A DNA stretch of 64,000 nucleotides from Deltaproteobacteria bacterium (GTDB taxonomy: Bacteria > Myxococcota_A > UBA9042 > PHBI01 > JACKFB01): NCBI GenBank assembly GCA_020632695.1, contig JACKFB010000002.1, positions 248,001-312,000 on the forward strand. The letters are read 5' to 3'. A program made the translations under genes and the position numbers. Below the pieces are notes generated by a model. It made no database searches. It was given only the letters and a program-made list of their open reading frames with translations, and was not told the origin of the DNA. Below are positions 47,288 to 55,864 of this stretch, piece by piece (the stretch's first letter is position 1; every line of letters starts with the position of its first letter).

Positions 47288-48784
47288 ATGGGTAACGAGA
47301 TGAGCAGCGAGCTCGAGCAGGTCGACCCCGAGCAGGAGGAGACCGAGGTCCAGGGACCCGAAGCCGAGGCCGAGGCCACGCCCTATCCGGGCGAAGGGCT
47401 CGTGCGGGCGATCAAGAAGAAGATCTCGGGCGGCTCCTCGAAGGACAAGAAGTCCAAGAAGCGCGAGGAGACCCCCCCGCCGCCGCCGCCGGGACGCTCG
47501 CGCTCCAACGCGATCACCGAGGGCGGTGGAGGCGGGACGACGCCGACGGTGACGGCGCCGACCGGTCCGCCGCCGCCGCAGGGCACCACGCCCGAGCCCA
47601 CCGGCCCCCCGCCGACGGTCCCGACCCTGGCCGAGGCGCTGGCCGCCGCGGTCACCGGCAACAACCTGGGCGACGCGCTGCGGCTGGTCTCGGCCGACCC
47701 GGCCGCCGGCCTGACGGCCCTGGGGACCAACAAGCCGGCCTTCATGACCCTGGTCAAGGACGGCAAGCCCTACACGACGCTCCGGCGCGCCCAGCTCACC
47801 ACGATCTTCAACGGCGCCACCTTCGAGGACAAGAAGGCCATCTTCGAGGCCCGCTTCTCGATCACGATCAGCGGCGAGGGCTCGGGCTCCTTCACCGAAG
47901 GCGAGCTCAACACACTGCACGCGCAGTGCATCACCCTGCCGCCCGGGCACGTCGAGGGGCTCGGCACCTTCACCGAGCTTCGCCGCTCGCTCAACACGGC
48001 GACGGCCGAGGGAACGCACGGCGGCAGCACCATCACGATGCGCGACGAGGCCGATCCCACGCGCTACTCCCAGGTGTTCCGCCACGAGGTCGGTCACGCC
48101 GTCGACGCCAGCCTGGGCGGCGCCTGCGAGACGCTGCGCTCCACCCAGGCCGGGTGGACGCGCTACAACACGGTCGACGACTTCATCCAGGCCGCGGGCG
48201 GCTACGGGACGATCCCCGGCGACAAGCAGGGGGTCGCGAAGGCGGCCATCGAGGCCTTCATCGCCGGTGGCGGTCCCTGGAGCGGGCCGGCCTCCTTCGA
48301 GGCGGCGCTCCAGGCCGCGGTGATGGCGGCCCACCCCGAGGTCGTGGCTACCGAGCCCGACGGCAGCGACGCGGTCAGCCAGGACATGGCGGTGCTCCGG
48401 CCGCTGCTGGCCTCGAACACGCTCTTCAAGACGGCCGTCGCCAGCCAGGGGCCGAGCTACTTCTACGGCAACGCGGCGCAGGCGCTCTGGCCGCAGGCCA
48501 GCGGCAAGGCCTTCTTCTTCAACTTCTACTACCACAAGGCCTTCTCGGTGGCCTCGGCCACCCACGACGACCTCAAGGCCTGGGGCAACGCGGCGGCCGG
48601 CTTCTCCGACAAGGAGTGGTTCGCCGAGGTCTACGCCTCCTGGTACGAGACGGCGACCCCGGGCAGCTCGCGCGCCTTCCCCGCCTTCGTGACCACCTTC
48701 ATGAACAACACGGTGGCCAACGTCGGCGCCCCCGGCGGCGGCGCGCCGAGCGGCGGCGGCGGCAACCCGAGGGTCCCGCACTGA
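47288..48784 (+). CDS. HEVGH zincin with low-complexity N-terminus, possible injected effector
   Basis: A 498-residue protein from ATG 47288 (GGGAG upstream). There is no signal peptide. The first 120 residues are acidic, then lysine-rich (KKKISGGSSKDKKSKKREE), then Pro/Gly-rich linkers. The zinc-binding HEVGHAVDA starts at H266, and a Glu-containing helix DKEWFAEVYASWYE near 441-453 could give the third ligand (gluzincin pattern). Between lie SQDMAVLRPLLASN and a Phe/Tyr-rich segment FFFNFYYHKAF. Leaderless proteases with disordered N-termini are common cargo of contractile injection systems, and the neighbouring module carries an Afp15-like ATPase. That is context only. The pro- versus active state cannot be told. 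Confidence 0.75.
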   Translation: MGNEMSSELEQVDPEQEETEVQGPEAEAEATPYPGEGLVRAIKKKISGGSSKDKKSKKREETPPPPPPGRSRSNAITEGGGGGTTPTVTAPTGPPPPQGTTPEPTGPPPTVPTLAEALAAAVTGNNLGDALRLVSADPAAGLTALGTNKPAFMTLVKDGKPYTTLRRAQLTTIFNGATFEDKKAIFEARFSITISGEGSGSFTEGELNTLHAQCITLPPGHVEGLGTFTELRRSLNTATAEGTHGGSTITMRDEADPTRYSQVFRHEVGHAVDASLGGACETLRSTQAGWTRYNTVDDFIQAAGGYGTIPGDKQGVAKAAIEAFIAGGGPWSGPASFEAALQAAVMAAHPEVVATEPDGSDAVSQDMAVLRPLLASNTLFKTAVASQGPSYFYGNAAQALWPQASGKAFFFNFYYHKAFSVASATHDDLKAWGNAAAGFSDKEWFAEVYASWYETATPGSSRAFPAFVTTFMNNTVANVGAPGGGAPSGGGGNPRVPH

Positions 48785-48795
48785 TCGCGAGGGCC

Positions 48796-48824
48796 GGCGC
48801 CCGCGCTGTGACGGCGCGGGCGCC
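48796..48824. terminator. Hairpin between convergent genes
   Basis: GGCGCCCGCGC (48796-48806) pairs perfectly with GCGCGGGCGCC (48814-48824) around a 7-nt loop. There is no T-tract on either side. It lies in the 67-bp gap between the zincin gene and the converging lipoprotein-like gene, where a bidirectional terminator is expected. Confidence 0.5.
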
Positions 48825-48851
48825 GCGTCCCACCCGTCCTCCAGGCGCGCG

Positions 48852-49799
48852 TCAGTCCAGGCGCGCGCTGAACTCCGCCCCGTAGAGCTCCGTGGCCATC
48901 GCCTTCAGCGCGTCTCGCTTGGGCGCCGGGAGCTTCGACCACGCCGCCTCCAGCGCGGCCGCCGCGTCGGCGCTGGAGCCGATGGCCATCAGGGCGCTGG
49001 CACCCAGCTCCTCGTTGTCGCTGGCGCTGACCCGCGCCAGGGCCGCCAGCGCGCGCTTGTCGGTGCTGCCCCGCAGCGCCTGCACGCCTCGCGCCATCCC
49101 GGCCGCGTCGTCGGAGGCGAGCGCCGCCTCCAGCTCCTCCACCGGGGAGACCTCCACGCTCACCGGCTTGCCCGCGACGGTCACCTGGGCCGGGCCTGCG
49201 GCGCCGATGCTCACCCGCACCGGCTGCTGCGCCTGGCTCGGGAAGACCACCCGGGTCAGGTCCAGCACCAGCGTCCCGCCGCGCAGCGCGACGGCGGGCT
49301 TGGACTTGGGCGCCTGCGCCAGCGAGCCATCGAAGAGCAGCGCGTCGGCGAGCACCACCAGGTCGGCAGCCGGCGGCGCCTTGGCCAGCCAGCCCAGCTC
49401 GCGCACCAGCGCGGCCAGATCGGTGGCGGACCGCGGCCCGTAGACGCGACCCTTCGGGGCCACGACGACGGCGCGGGTGCCCGAGCCCGGGTAGGCGCCC
49501 TCGATGGCTCCCCGGACCACCTTGGTCCCCGCCGGGCCGTCGGTCGTGCGCAGCGCGATCGGCCGATCGGCCGCCTCGGTGGCGAGGTGGGCGCGCACGC
49601 GCTTCTCGCCCTCCTTCACCATGGTCGCCTGGTCCTGGGGCGGCGTCGCCGGCGCGGCCGGCGCGGCCCGGGGGGGCGCTGGCGCGGGAGCGGCGGCGAC
49701 CTCGGGACCTCGCGTCTGCGGAGCCGGCGCGGTCGCGCGGCAGGTGACGGTGGAGAGCACGATGGCGGCCACGGCCGCCGTGGGGACCCAAATGCGCAT
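48852..49799 (-). CDS. Exported protein with AYPGxG domain, paralogue of 52641-53432
   Basis: A 315-residue protein. A hydrophobic leader (WVPTAAVAAIVLSTVTC, possibly a weak lipobox) and a Pro/Ala linker lead to a domain with AYPGSGTRAVVVAPKGRVYG, LVRELGWLAKAPPAADLVVL and ALLFDGSLA. The same order, with matching residues, appears in the 263-residue protein at the other end of this operon. A C-terminal HEAT-like helical region (ALASDDAAGMARGVQALRGS, ELGASALMAIGSSADAAAAL) follows. ATG 49799 overlaps the TGA of the CpXC gene (TGATG). I cannot name the domain. The operon order suggests a shared complex. Confidence 0.75.
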   Translation of the reverse strand: MRIWVPTAAVAAIVLSTVTCRATAPAPQTRGPEVAAAPAPAPPRAAPAAPATPPQDQATMVKEGEKRVRAHLATEAADRPIALRTTDGPAGTKVVRGAIEGAYPGSGTRAVVVAPKGRVYGPRSATDLAALVRELGWLAKAPPAADLVVLADALLFDGSLAQAPKSKPAVALRGGTLVLDLTRVVFPSQAQQPVRVSIGAAGPAQVTVAGKPVSVEVSPVEELEAALASDDAAGMARGVQALRGSTDKRALAALARVSASDNEELGASALMAIGSSADAAAALEAAWSKLPAPKRDALKAMATELYGAEFSARLD

Positions 49800-50506
49800 C
49801 ACGACACCTCGCTGGGCTCGGCCGTCTCGCGCGCCAGGCGGCGAAACGACGCGAAGGGCTTGAAGAAGAGCCCGGGATACCGATCCTCCAGCTCCGCGCG
49901 GCGGGCGTCCAGCTCGCGGTACCGTGCCAGCGCGGCCCCGTAGAGCACGGGCGGGTGGCTGCCGTCGTGGCTCCACGCCTCGATCTCGAGCCGGTCCTCG
50001 GACTCGGCCACCGTCTGGACGCTCAGCCGCAGATCGGCGCGCCGCGCCAGCGCTGGCGTCTGGACCATCAGCTCCAGCTTGAGCAGCTCGACCACCCGGT
50101 CGTCGAGGCCCGCGTCCCACAGGCGCAGCTTGTCCTCCAGGTCCCGCAGCCCGAACACCGCCCGCACCGTGAACTGCGTGGCCATCTGCTGGACCAGCGG
50201 CGGCGCGTGGTGGGTGACGTCGGAGAACACCTTGCCGGTGACCTCCTCCAGCGCCGGCCAGTCCCCGAGCGACGCGTTGGCGTGCACCATCACGAAGTGG
50301 TTGCGCCCGAAGTCGGTGTAGAGGAAGCCGCGGTCCACGTGGTGGACGGCGTCGCAGTGCGGGCACTCCACGGTGTGGAAGTGACCGGCGAGGATCTGCT
50401 CACGGGCCCACGGCATCCGCGTGACGTTGATCGTCTCGGCGGTGCCGGCCTCGAACTCGCGCTGGCAGGTCGGGCAGGTCATCACCTTCACGTCGAACCA
50501 CGACAT
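49799..50506 (-). CDS. CpXC-domain protein
   Basis: A 235-residue protein. The N-terminal CpXC domain has two Cys pairs, MTCPTCQREFEA and VECPHCDAVHHVDRGFLYTD, about 40 residues apart, forming a zinc-ribbon-like fold. The remainder is helical (VRAVFGLRDLEDKLRLWDAG, VVELLKLELMVQT), with the C-terminal segment PGLFFKPFASFRRLA. ATG 50506 has GGAG 6 nt upstream. CpXC proteins are of unknown function. It lies 29 nt after the AAA+ ATPase gene and overlaps the AYPGxG gene. Confidence 0.85.
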   Translation of the reverse strand: MSWFDVKVMTCPTCQREFEAGTAETINVTRMPWAREQILAGHFHTVECPHCDAVHHVDRGFLYTDFGRNHFVMVHANASLGDWPALEEVTGKVFSDVTHHAPPLVQQMATQFTVRAVFGLRDLEDKLRLWDAGLDDRVVELLKLELMVQTPALARRADLRLSVQTVAESEDRLEIEAWSHDGSHPPVLYGAALARYRELDARRAELEDRYPGLFFKPFASFRRLARETAEPSEVS

Positions 50507-50535
50507 GGCTCACTCCTGCGACCGGGTGGGGCAGA

Positions 50536-52638
50536 CTACCACGAGCGCCCGCGGACCAGCTTGCCCAGCGCGGCGCACTCGGCGGTCGCCGCGCGGACGA
50601 GGTGGTCCATCTGGATGGTGGTCTGGTCGCCGGCCGCCAGGAAGGCCGCCCGCAGCACGGCGTTCTTGATGCCGCCGCCCGAGATCTCGAACAGCTCCGC
50701 CAGCTCACCCCAGTCCACGTCGTCGCCGAGCATGGCCCCCTCGGGCATCATCGACCGCCACAGGGCCTCGCGCATGTCGGCGTCCGGCTCGGGGAACTTC
50801 ACGGTGAAGCGCATGCGGCGCCGGAAGGCCTCATCCAGGCTCGACTCCAGGTTGGTGGTCAGGATGACCATCCCCTGGTGGGTCTCGATGCGCTGCAGCA
50901 GGTAGTTCACCTCGAGGTTGGCGTAGCGGTCGTTGGACGACTTGACCTCGGTGCGCTTGGAGAAGAGCGAGTCGGCCTCGTCGAAGAGGATGATGACGTG
51001 GCCGGCCCGCGCGCCCTCGAAGATGCGCGCCAGGTTCTTCTCGGTCTCGCCGACGTAGCGATCGAAGATCTGCGAGAGGTCGACGCGGTAGATCGGCCGG
51101 CCGAGCTGCCGCGCGATGATCGACGCGGCCATGGTCTTGCCGGTGCCCGAGGGCCCGGCGAAGAGCACCGAGAGCCCCGATCCGTATGGGTATTTCTTGC
51201 CGAAGCCCCAGCGGTCCATCACCAGGCCACGGTGCTGACCCGAGGCCAGGATCTCGCGGAGCTGATCGCGGGGCGCCTCGGGCAGCACCAGGTCGTCCCA
51301 GTCGAAGACCGTGGGCACGCGGGTGGCCAGGCCGGCGAAGCCCGCCTCCACCTGGGTGTGGCAGGCGGACAGCATCGTGGCGCGCGACACCGGGTCCTCG
51401 CCGAGCGCGCGGGCGCGCAGCGCCGACTCGGGCGCGGCGGTCATCACCGCCTCGGGGGACAGCTCGAAGTCCACGAAGATCTCGCGCAACACCGCCTCGT
51501 CCGGCGGGGCGGGCCGTGCCGGAGCCGCCGCCGCCCAGAGCGCGCAGATCTCGCCCGAGTCCAGGCTGCCCACCTCGACCGGGACGAAGCCGCGGGTGAC
51601 CTCACGCACCTCCGGCGTGGGCGTCGCGTTGATGACGACCACCGGCACCGGGGCCTCCAGCAGGCGCCGGCCCAGGTGCTCGGCGAACCCGGCGCCCTGG
51701 TCCTTCCAGGCGCGCGGCATCTCCAGGGCCAGCCAACCGCCGGTGAGGATGGCGTCGCGCATCGTCTGGTCGAGGAGCTGCGCGGACTGCTTGCCGCCGG
51801 CCAGCAGCTCGTCGACCTGGGCGAAGACCAGCGGCACGCCAGCGCGCCGGGCCAGCCCGTGGACCAGCGTCCGCGCGCCCGAGCCGGGGAGCAGGTGCAG
51901 CACCACCCGGGCGCCGGGCGGACGAAGGGCCGCGTCGAGCTGCTCGCGCGCGGCCGCCGGCACCAGCCGCTCGGGCGGGACGGTCGGCACCCCGTCGAGG
52001 ATGCGCCATGGCCCCGACGGCGCGAGCGCGTCGCCGGCCAGCCAGGTGAGGATCTCCTCGGGCAGCGCCAGGCCCGGCCAGGGCCCGCGCGAGGTGGTGG
52101 CGACGACGATGGACCAGCGGCGCAGCGTGCCCGACGGGGCCAGGGCCCCCCGCAGGCGCGTGCGGTCGGCGGGCCGGGCGGTCAGCACGGTCAGCACGAA
52201 GTCCAGGCCCAGCGGCCCGGCGGCGAGGTCCGGCCAGAGGCCCAGGGCCAGTCGGTGCACCACCGGTGAGGTCTGGAGCACCCAGAGCAGCCGGACCACG
52301 TCCGCCTCGGCCTCGGAGAGCCCCAGGCGCTGGGCCATGCGGTCGAGCGGTGGAGGGTGCTCGGTGGCCTGGGCCCGCGCGGCCACCACCCGGCGCAGCT
52401 CGGGCAGCTCCTCGCCCCAGGGCAGCCCGGGCGAGACAGCGGCGCGCAGCCGGCGCACCAGCTCCTGGATCGCCTGGGGATCGCTGCCCTCGTCGAGCAC
52501 GCGCGCCGGCTCGGAGATGCCGCCCCCTTGCAGCTCGCGCAGCGCGAAGGCCTCGAGCTGGAGCAGGACCAGCTCCTCCTGGTGCCGCGTCCACTCCGAG
52601 ATGTCGCGGTAGGGCGGGGGTTGGGGCCCTGGGGCCAC
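50536..52638 (-). CDS. AAA+ ATPase with degenerate first module, Afp15/Pvc15-like
   Basis: A 700-residue protein from GTG 52638, 2 nt after the upstream stop; the longer frame to 53481 is a shadow of that gene. A helical N-terminus (RDISEWTRHQEELVLLQLEA) precedes a first AAA-like module near 250 whose P-loop is LPGSGART and lacks the lysine. The second module is complete: GPSGTGKTMAAS with Lys near 500, YVGETEKNLARIF, IILFDEADSLFSKR, ILTTNLESSLDEAF. It is strongly similar to the ATPase at 158-2302. In contractile injection clusters this ATPase acts late in assembly or release, but no structural genes are seen here. It is part of a four-gene operon with the CpXC protein and two AYPGxG proteins. 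Confidence 0.87.
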   Translation of the reverse strand: MAPGPQPPPYRDISEWTRHQEELVLLQLEAFALRELQGGGISEPARVLDEGSDPQAIQELVRRLRAAVSPGLPWGEELPELRRVVAARAQATEHPPPLDRMAQRLGLSEAEADVVRLLWVLQTSPVVHRLALGLWPDLAAGPLGLDFVLTVLTARPADRTRLRGALAPSGTLRRWSIVVATTSRGPWPGLALPEEILTWLAGDALAPSGPWRILDGVPTVPPERLVPAAAREQLDAALRPPGARVVLHLLPGSGARTLVHGLARRAGVPLVFAQVDELLAGGKQSAQLLDQTMRDAILTGGWLALEMPRAWKDQGAGFAEHLGRRLLEAPVPVVVINATPTPEVREVTRGFVPVEVGSLDSGEICALWAAAAPARPAPPDEAVLREIFVDFELSPEAVMTAAPESALRARALGEDPVSRATMLSACHTQVEAGFAGLATRVPTVFDWDDLVLPEAPRDQLREILASGQHRGLVMDRWGFGKKYPYGSGLSVLFAGPSGTGKTMAASIIARQLGRPIYRVDLSQIFDRYVGETEKNLARIFEGARAGHVIILFDEADSLFSKRTEVKSSNDRYANLEVNYLLQRIETHQGMVILTTNLESSLDEAFRRRMRFTVKFPEPDADMREALWRSMMPEGAMLGDDVDWGELAELFEISGGGIKNAVLRAAFLAAGDQTTIQMDHLVRAATAECAALGKLVRGRSW

Positions 52639-52640
52639 GC

Positions 52641-53432
52641 TCAGCCGCGCAGCGCGGCGGCCACCGCGTCGCCGTAGAGCTCGGCGACCCAGCCGGAGAC
52701 CTCGCCTCGCCGCGCGGGCGCCGAGTCCAGGGCCTCGCGCAGCGCCGAGATCGCCTCCAGGCTCCCGCCCATGGTGACCAGCGCCGTCGTCGCGATGTCC
52801 TCGTTCGGCAGCACGGCCGCCCGCGCGAAGGCGGCCAGCTCGCGGGCCCCGAAGGGCCGTGGGACGCTGCCCAGCGCGCGCGCGATCTCCGCCGCCTGGC
52901 CACCGTCCAGCGCCCGCATGAGCCCGGTCGTCGCGTCGATGGGCGTGGGCTCGCCCGGCCCCTCGGCCGGCAGCTTCCGCACCTCGGCGCGCCCCATGGT
53001 GCCGATGCGGACCTCCATCGGCTCGCGGGCGCCGCTGGGGAAGGCGACCCGCACGAAGCGCAGCTCCAGCGCACCGTCGCTGGTCTGGCGAAGCTGGGGC
53101 GCGTCCTCGGCCAGGGCCAGCATCCCGTCGAAGAGCGCCACGTTGGCCGCGGCCAGCAGGTCGGTCGCCGCCGGTGGCGACTGCAGCCAGCCCCGAGCGC
53201 GCGCCAGGTCGGCCAGATCGCGGTCGACTCGGGTGCCGTAGGCGACCCCGGAGGCGTCCAGCAGCGCCGTCCGCACCCCCGTGCCAGGGTAGGCGTCGCG
53301 CGCCGCCGCACGCAGGGTGCGCAGATCCAAGGGTCCCGGCGCCTCGGAGGTCTCGACCGTGCTGGCGTCGAAGCCGTCCGCGACGACCGACGCTACCAGG
53401 CGCTGGCTGTGCGCCCCGCCGTCCGTGCCCAT
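52641..53432 (-). CDS. AYPGxG-domain protein, paralogue of 48852-49799
   Basis: A 263-residue protein from ATG 53432 (GGAGG 4 nt upstream). It lacks a signal peptide, unlike its paralogue. Shared landmarks are AYPGTGVRTALLDASGVAYG, LARARGWLQSPPAATDLLA and NVALFDGMLALAE, then a strand PLEVRIGTMG-like segment and a HEAT-like C-terminus (ALDGGQAAEIARALGSVPRP, TTALVTMGGSLEAISALREA). It is the first gene of the operon. One member soluble and one exported suggests a duplicated pair working on two sides of the membrane (inference). Confidence 0.7.
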   Translation of the reverse strand: MGTDGGAHSQRLVASVVADGFDASTVETSEAPGPLDLRTLRAAARDAYPGTGVRTALLDASGVAYGTRVDRDLADLARARGWLQSPPAATDLLAAANVALFDGMLALAEDAPQLRQTSDGALELRFVRVAFPSGAREPMEVRIGTMGRAEVRKLPAEGPGEPTPIDATTGLMRALDGGQAAEIARALGSVPRPFGARELAAFARAAVLPNEDIATTALVTMGGSLEAISALREALDSAPARRGEVSGWVAELYGDAVAAALRG

Positions 53433-53601
53433 GCAGCCTCCGAGGTGTCGGGCGCTGCCGGCCGCCAGGAGTCGCGGCCACCTCCCCGACGGCGTCGAGG
53501 CTACACGCTCGGCGCGCGATCCGCCATAGGCGCCCGGGCGCGGCGCCAGGCCCCGGCGAACGGGCCCGGGACCGCCACGCCCGAGCGGGGCCGCGGTCCG
53601 G

Positions 53602-54729
53602 TCAGCGCGGGATGACCTCGAGGATCGCGTCGATGACGCGGGCGCGCTCGCCCGGGCTGAGGCTGGAGCCGCTGGGGAGGCAGAGGCCGCGGTCGAAGAG
53701 CTCCTCGGCGACGGCGCCGCCGTGCGTGCGGGCGCCGGCGAAGACGGGCTGGAGGTGCATCGGCTTCCAGACGGGGCGGGCCTCGATGTCCAGGCTCGCG
53801 AGGTGCTGGCGGATGCGCTCGCGATCGGTGCCCAGGGCGGCCGGATCGATCTGGAGGCAGGTCAGCCAGCAGTTGCTGTCGCCGCGGGGGTCGCGAGGGA
53901 TGAGGCTGACGCCGGGCAGGCCGCCCAGGGCCTCGGCGTAGGCGTCGTGGTGCGCGCGTCGCGCGGCCACGCGCTCGCCCAGGACGCGGAGCTGGCCGCG
54001 CCCGACGGCCGCCAGGAGGTTCGACATCCGGTAGTTGTAGCCGAGCTCGGCGTGCTCGTAGTGGGGGGCGGGTTCGCGGGCCTGGGTGGCGAGGTGGCGG
54101 GCTCGGGCGATGTCGGCCGGGTCGTCGCCGAGCAGCGCGCCGCCGCCGCTGGTGGTGATGATCTTGTTCCCGTTGAAGGAGAGCACCGCCATCCGGCCGT
54201 AGCTGCCGGCCGGGCGGCCGCGCCAGGAGGCCCCCAACGCCTCGGCGGCGTCCTCGATGAGCGGCACGTCGTAGCGCGCGCAGGCCGGCACCAGCGCGTC
54301 GTAGTCGGCGCACTGGCCGAAGAGGTCCACCGCGATGACCGCCTTCGGCAAGCGTCCGCGGTGGGCGGCTTCGCGCAGGGCCTCCTCGACCAGCAGCGGG
54401 TCGATGTTCCACGTGGAACGCTCGGAGTCGACGAAGACCGGCTCGGCGCCCAGGTAGCGCACCGGGCTGGCGGAGGCGACGAAGGTCAGCGACGGCACCA
54501 GCACCGTGTCGCCCGGCCCGACGCCGAGGATCCCGAGAGCCAGGTGCAGGGCGCCCGTGCCGCTCGAGAGCGCCGCGGCGTGCCGGACGCCGGTCTGCGC
54601 GGCCAGCTCGGCCTCGAAGGCGTCGACGTGGGGCCCCAGCGGGGCGACCCAGTTCGAGTCGAAGGCGTCGAGCAGCAGCTCGCGCTCGTCGGGGCCCATG
54701 TGCGGGGGAGACAGGTAGATGCGACTCAT
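53602..54729 (-). CDS. DegT/DnrJ/EryC1/StrS-family aminotransferase
   Basis: A 375-residue PLP enzyme of standard length. LSSGTGALHLALGILGVGPG binds the cofactor phosphate, PSLTFVASASPVRYLGAEPV follows, and IEDAAEALGASWRG holds the aspartate that contacts the pyridine. K189 in FNGNKIITTSGGG is the Schiff-base lysine. It should aminate a keto-sugar nucleotide for surface glycan, possibly the product of the dehydratase at 42582-44543. It is the last gene of the minus-strand glycan set, 22 nt after the GT4 gene. Confidence 0.93.
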   Translation of the reverse strand: MSRIYLSPPHMGPDERELLLDAFDSNWVAPLGPHVDAFEAELAAQTGVRHAAALSSGTGALHLALGILGVGPGDTVLVPSLTFVASASPVRYLGAEPVFVDSERSTWNIDPLLVEEALREAAHRGRLPKAVIAVDLFGQCADYDALVPACARYDVPLIEDAAEALGASWRGRPAGSYGRMAVLSFNGNKIITTSGGGALLGDDPADIARARHLATQAREPAPHYEHAELGYNYRMSNLLAAVGRGQLRVLGERVAARRAHHDAYAEALGGLPGVSLIPRDPRGDSNCWLTCLQIDPAALGTDRERIRQHLASLDIEARPVWKPMHLQPVFAGARTHGGAVAEELFDRGLCLPSGSSLSPGERARVIDAILEVIPR

Positions 54730-54751
54730 CGGGGGAGCCCCCAGGCGGCGG

Positions 54752-55864
54752 TCACAGGGAACGAACCACGTCCAGCATGGCCCGGGCGATGCGGGGCCAG
54801 GTCATCTGATGCTCCAGGAAGCGCTCGCGGGCGGCGCTGGCGAGCCGCGCGGCCTGCGCCGGCGCGTCGAGCAGGGAGGCGACCTGGGCGGCGAAGGCGT
54901 GGCCGTCGTCCGCCGGCGCGTAGAGGGCGGCCTCGCCCAGGGCCTCGCGGGCGCAGAGCCGATCGGCGGCCACGATGGGACGCCCCAGGGCCATCGCCTC
55001 GTAGTAGGGGATGCCGAAGGACTCGAGGCGGCTCGGCACCACCACGGCGGCCGCGCCGCGCACCATCGCCATCGCCTCCACCGCCGGCACCGCGCCCTCG
55101 AACTCGAAGCGATCCAGGACCCCCAGGCGCTCGGCGCGGGCCACCAGCCCGGGCACGGCGTCCTGACGCACGGTGAGGCGGCAGCGCAGCTCCGGGTGCC
55201 GCGGCCGCAACGCCTCCATCATCGGCGCCAGCACCTCGTGGTTCTTGTGCGGGCCGGCGCTGGAGACGTAGCTCAGCCACGGCCGGCGCCCGCTCTCGGC
55301 GTCGTCGGGCAGCGGCGGATCCAGGGCCTCGTGCTGCACGGTGCTGGGCACGACGAAGAGGCGGTGCAGCGGGTAGCCCCAACGCGCCGCGAAGGCCTGG
55401 CGCATGTGCTCGCTCTGGACGATGACCCGGTCGGTGGTGCGCAGGCCCACCTCGAGCCAGGCCGCCATGGCGCGCATCTTCAGGCGGAAGCGCCGCGGCA
55501 GAGGGAAGTCCAGGGCGGCGGGCGCGTAGGCCAGGTAGGCCTGCTGCACGAAGAGCACGTGCGGGATGGCGCAGTAGGGGACGCTGGTGTCGCCCAGCGA
55601 GAGCAGGGCGTCGGCGCGGAAGCGGGCGAGGCCGCGTCGCAGCGCGGCGGACTCCAGCACCAGCTTGGCGGCCACGCCGGGGCGCGTGGTGCGCACGGTG
55701 AGGCGGCCGCCGCCCGCCGTCGGGTCGAAGCCCCACTCGGCGGGCACCCACGCCAGCAGCTCGGGCCCGTCGTCCAGGCCGGCCATCGCCAGCAGCAGGT
55801 TCTTGCCCACCACCGCGCTGCCCAGGCCGCGCAGGGTGCCCGCGTGGATGGCCAGGCGCCTCAC
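54752..55864 (-). CDS. GT4-type glycosyltransferase
   Basis: A 370-residue protein starting at GTG 55864, which overlaps the TGA of the phosphotransferase gene. The N-terminal Rossmann half has VRRLAIHAGTLRGLGSAVV. The C-terminal donor-binding half carries YVSSAGPHKNHEVLAPMMEA, FEGAVPAVEAMAMVRGAAAV and the GT4 signature PSRLESFGIPYYEAMALGRP with the E..E motif. It would add a sugar from a nucleotide donor during polysaccharide assembly at the inner membrane face. Donor and acceptor are not predictable. Confidence 0.92.
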   Translation of the reverse strand: MRRLAIHAGTLRGLGSAVVGKNLLLAMAGLDDGPELLAWVPAEWGFDPTAGGGRLTVRTTRPGVAAKLVLESAALRRGLARFRADALLSLGDTSVPYCAIPHVLFVQQAYLAYAPAALDFPLPRRFRLKMRAMAAWLEVGLRTTDRVIVQSEHMRQAFAARWGYPLHRLFVVPSTVQHEALDPPLPDDAESGRRPWLSYVSSAGPHKNHEVLAPMMEALRPRHPELRCRLTVRQDAVPGLVARAERLGVLDRFEFEGAVPAVEAMAMVRGAAAVVVPSRLESFGIPYYEAMALGRPIVAADRLCAREALGEAALYAPADDGHAFAAQVASLLDAPAQAARLASAARERFLEHQMTWPRIARAMLDVVRSL

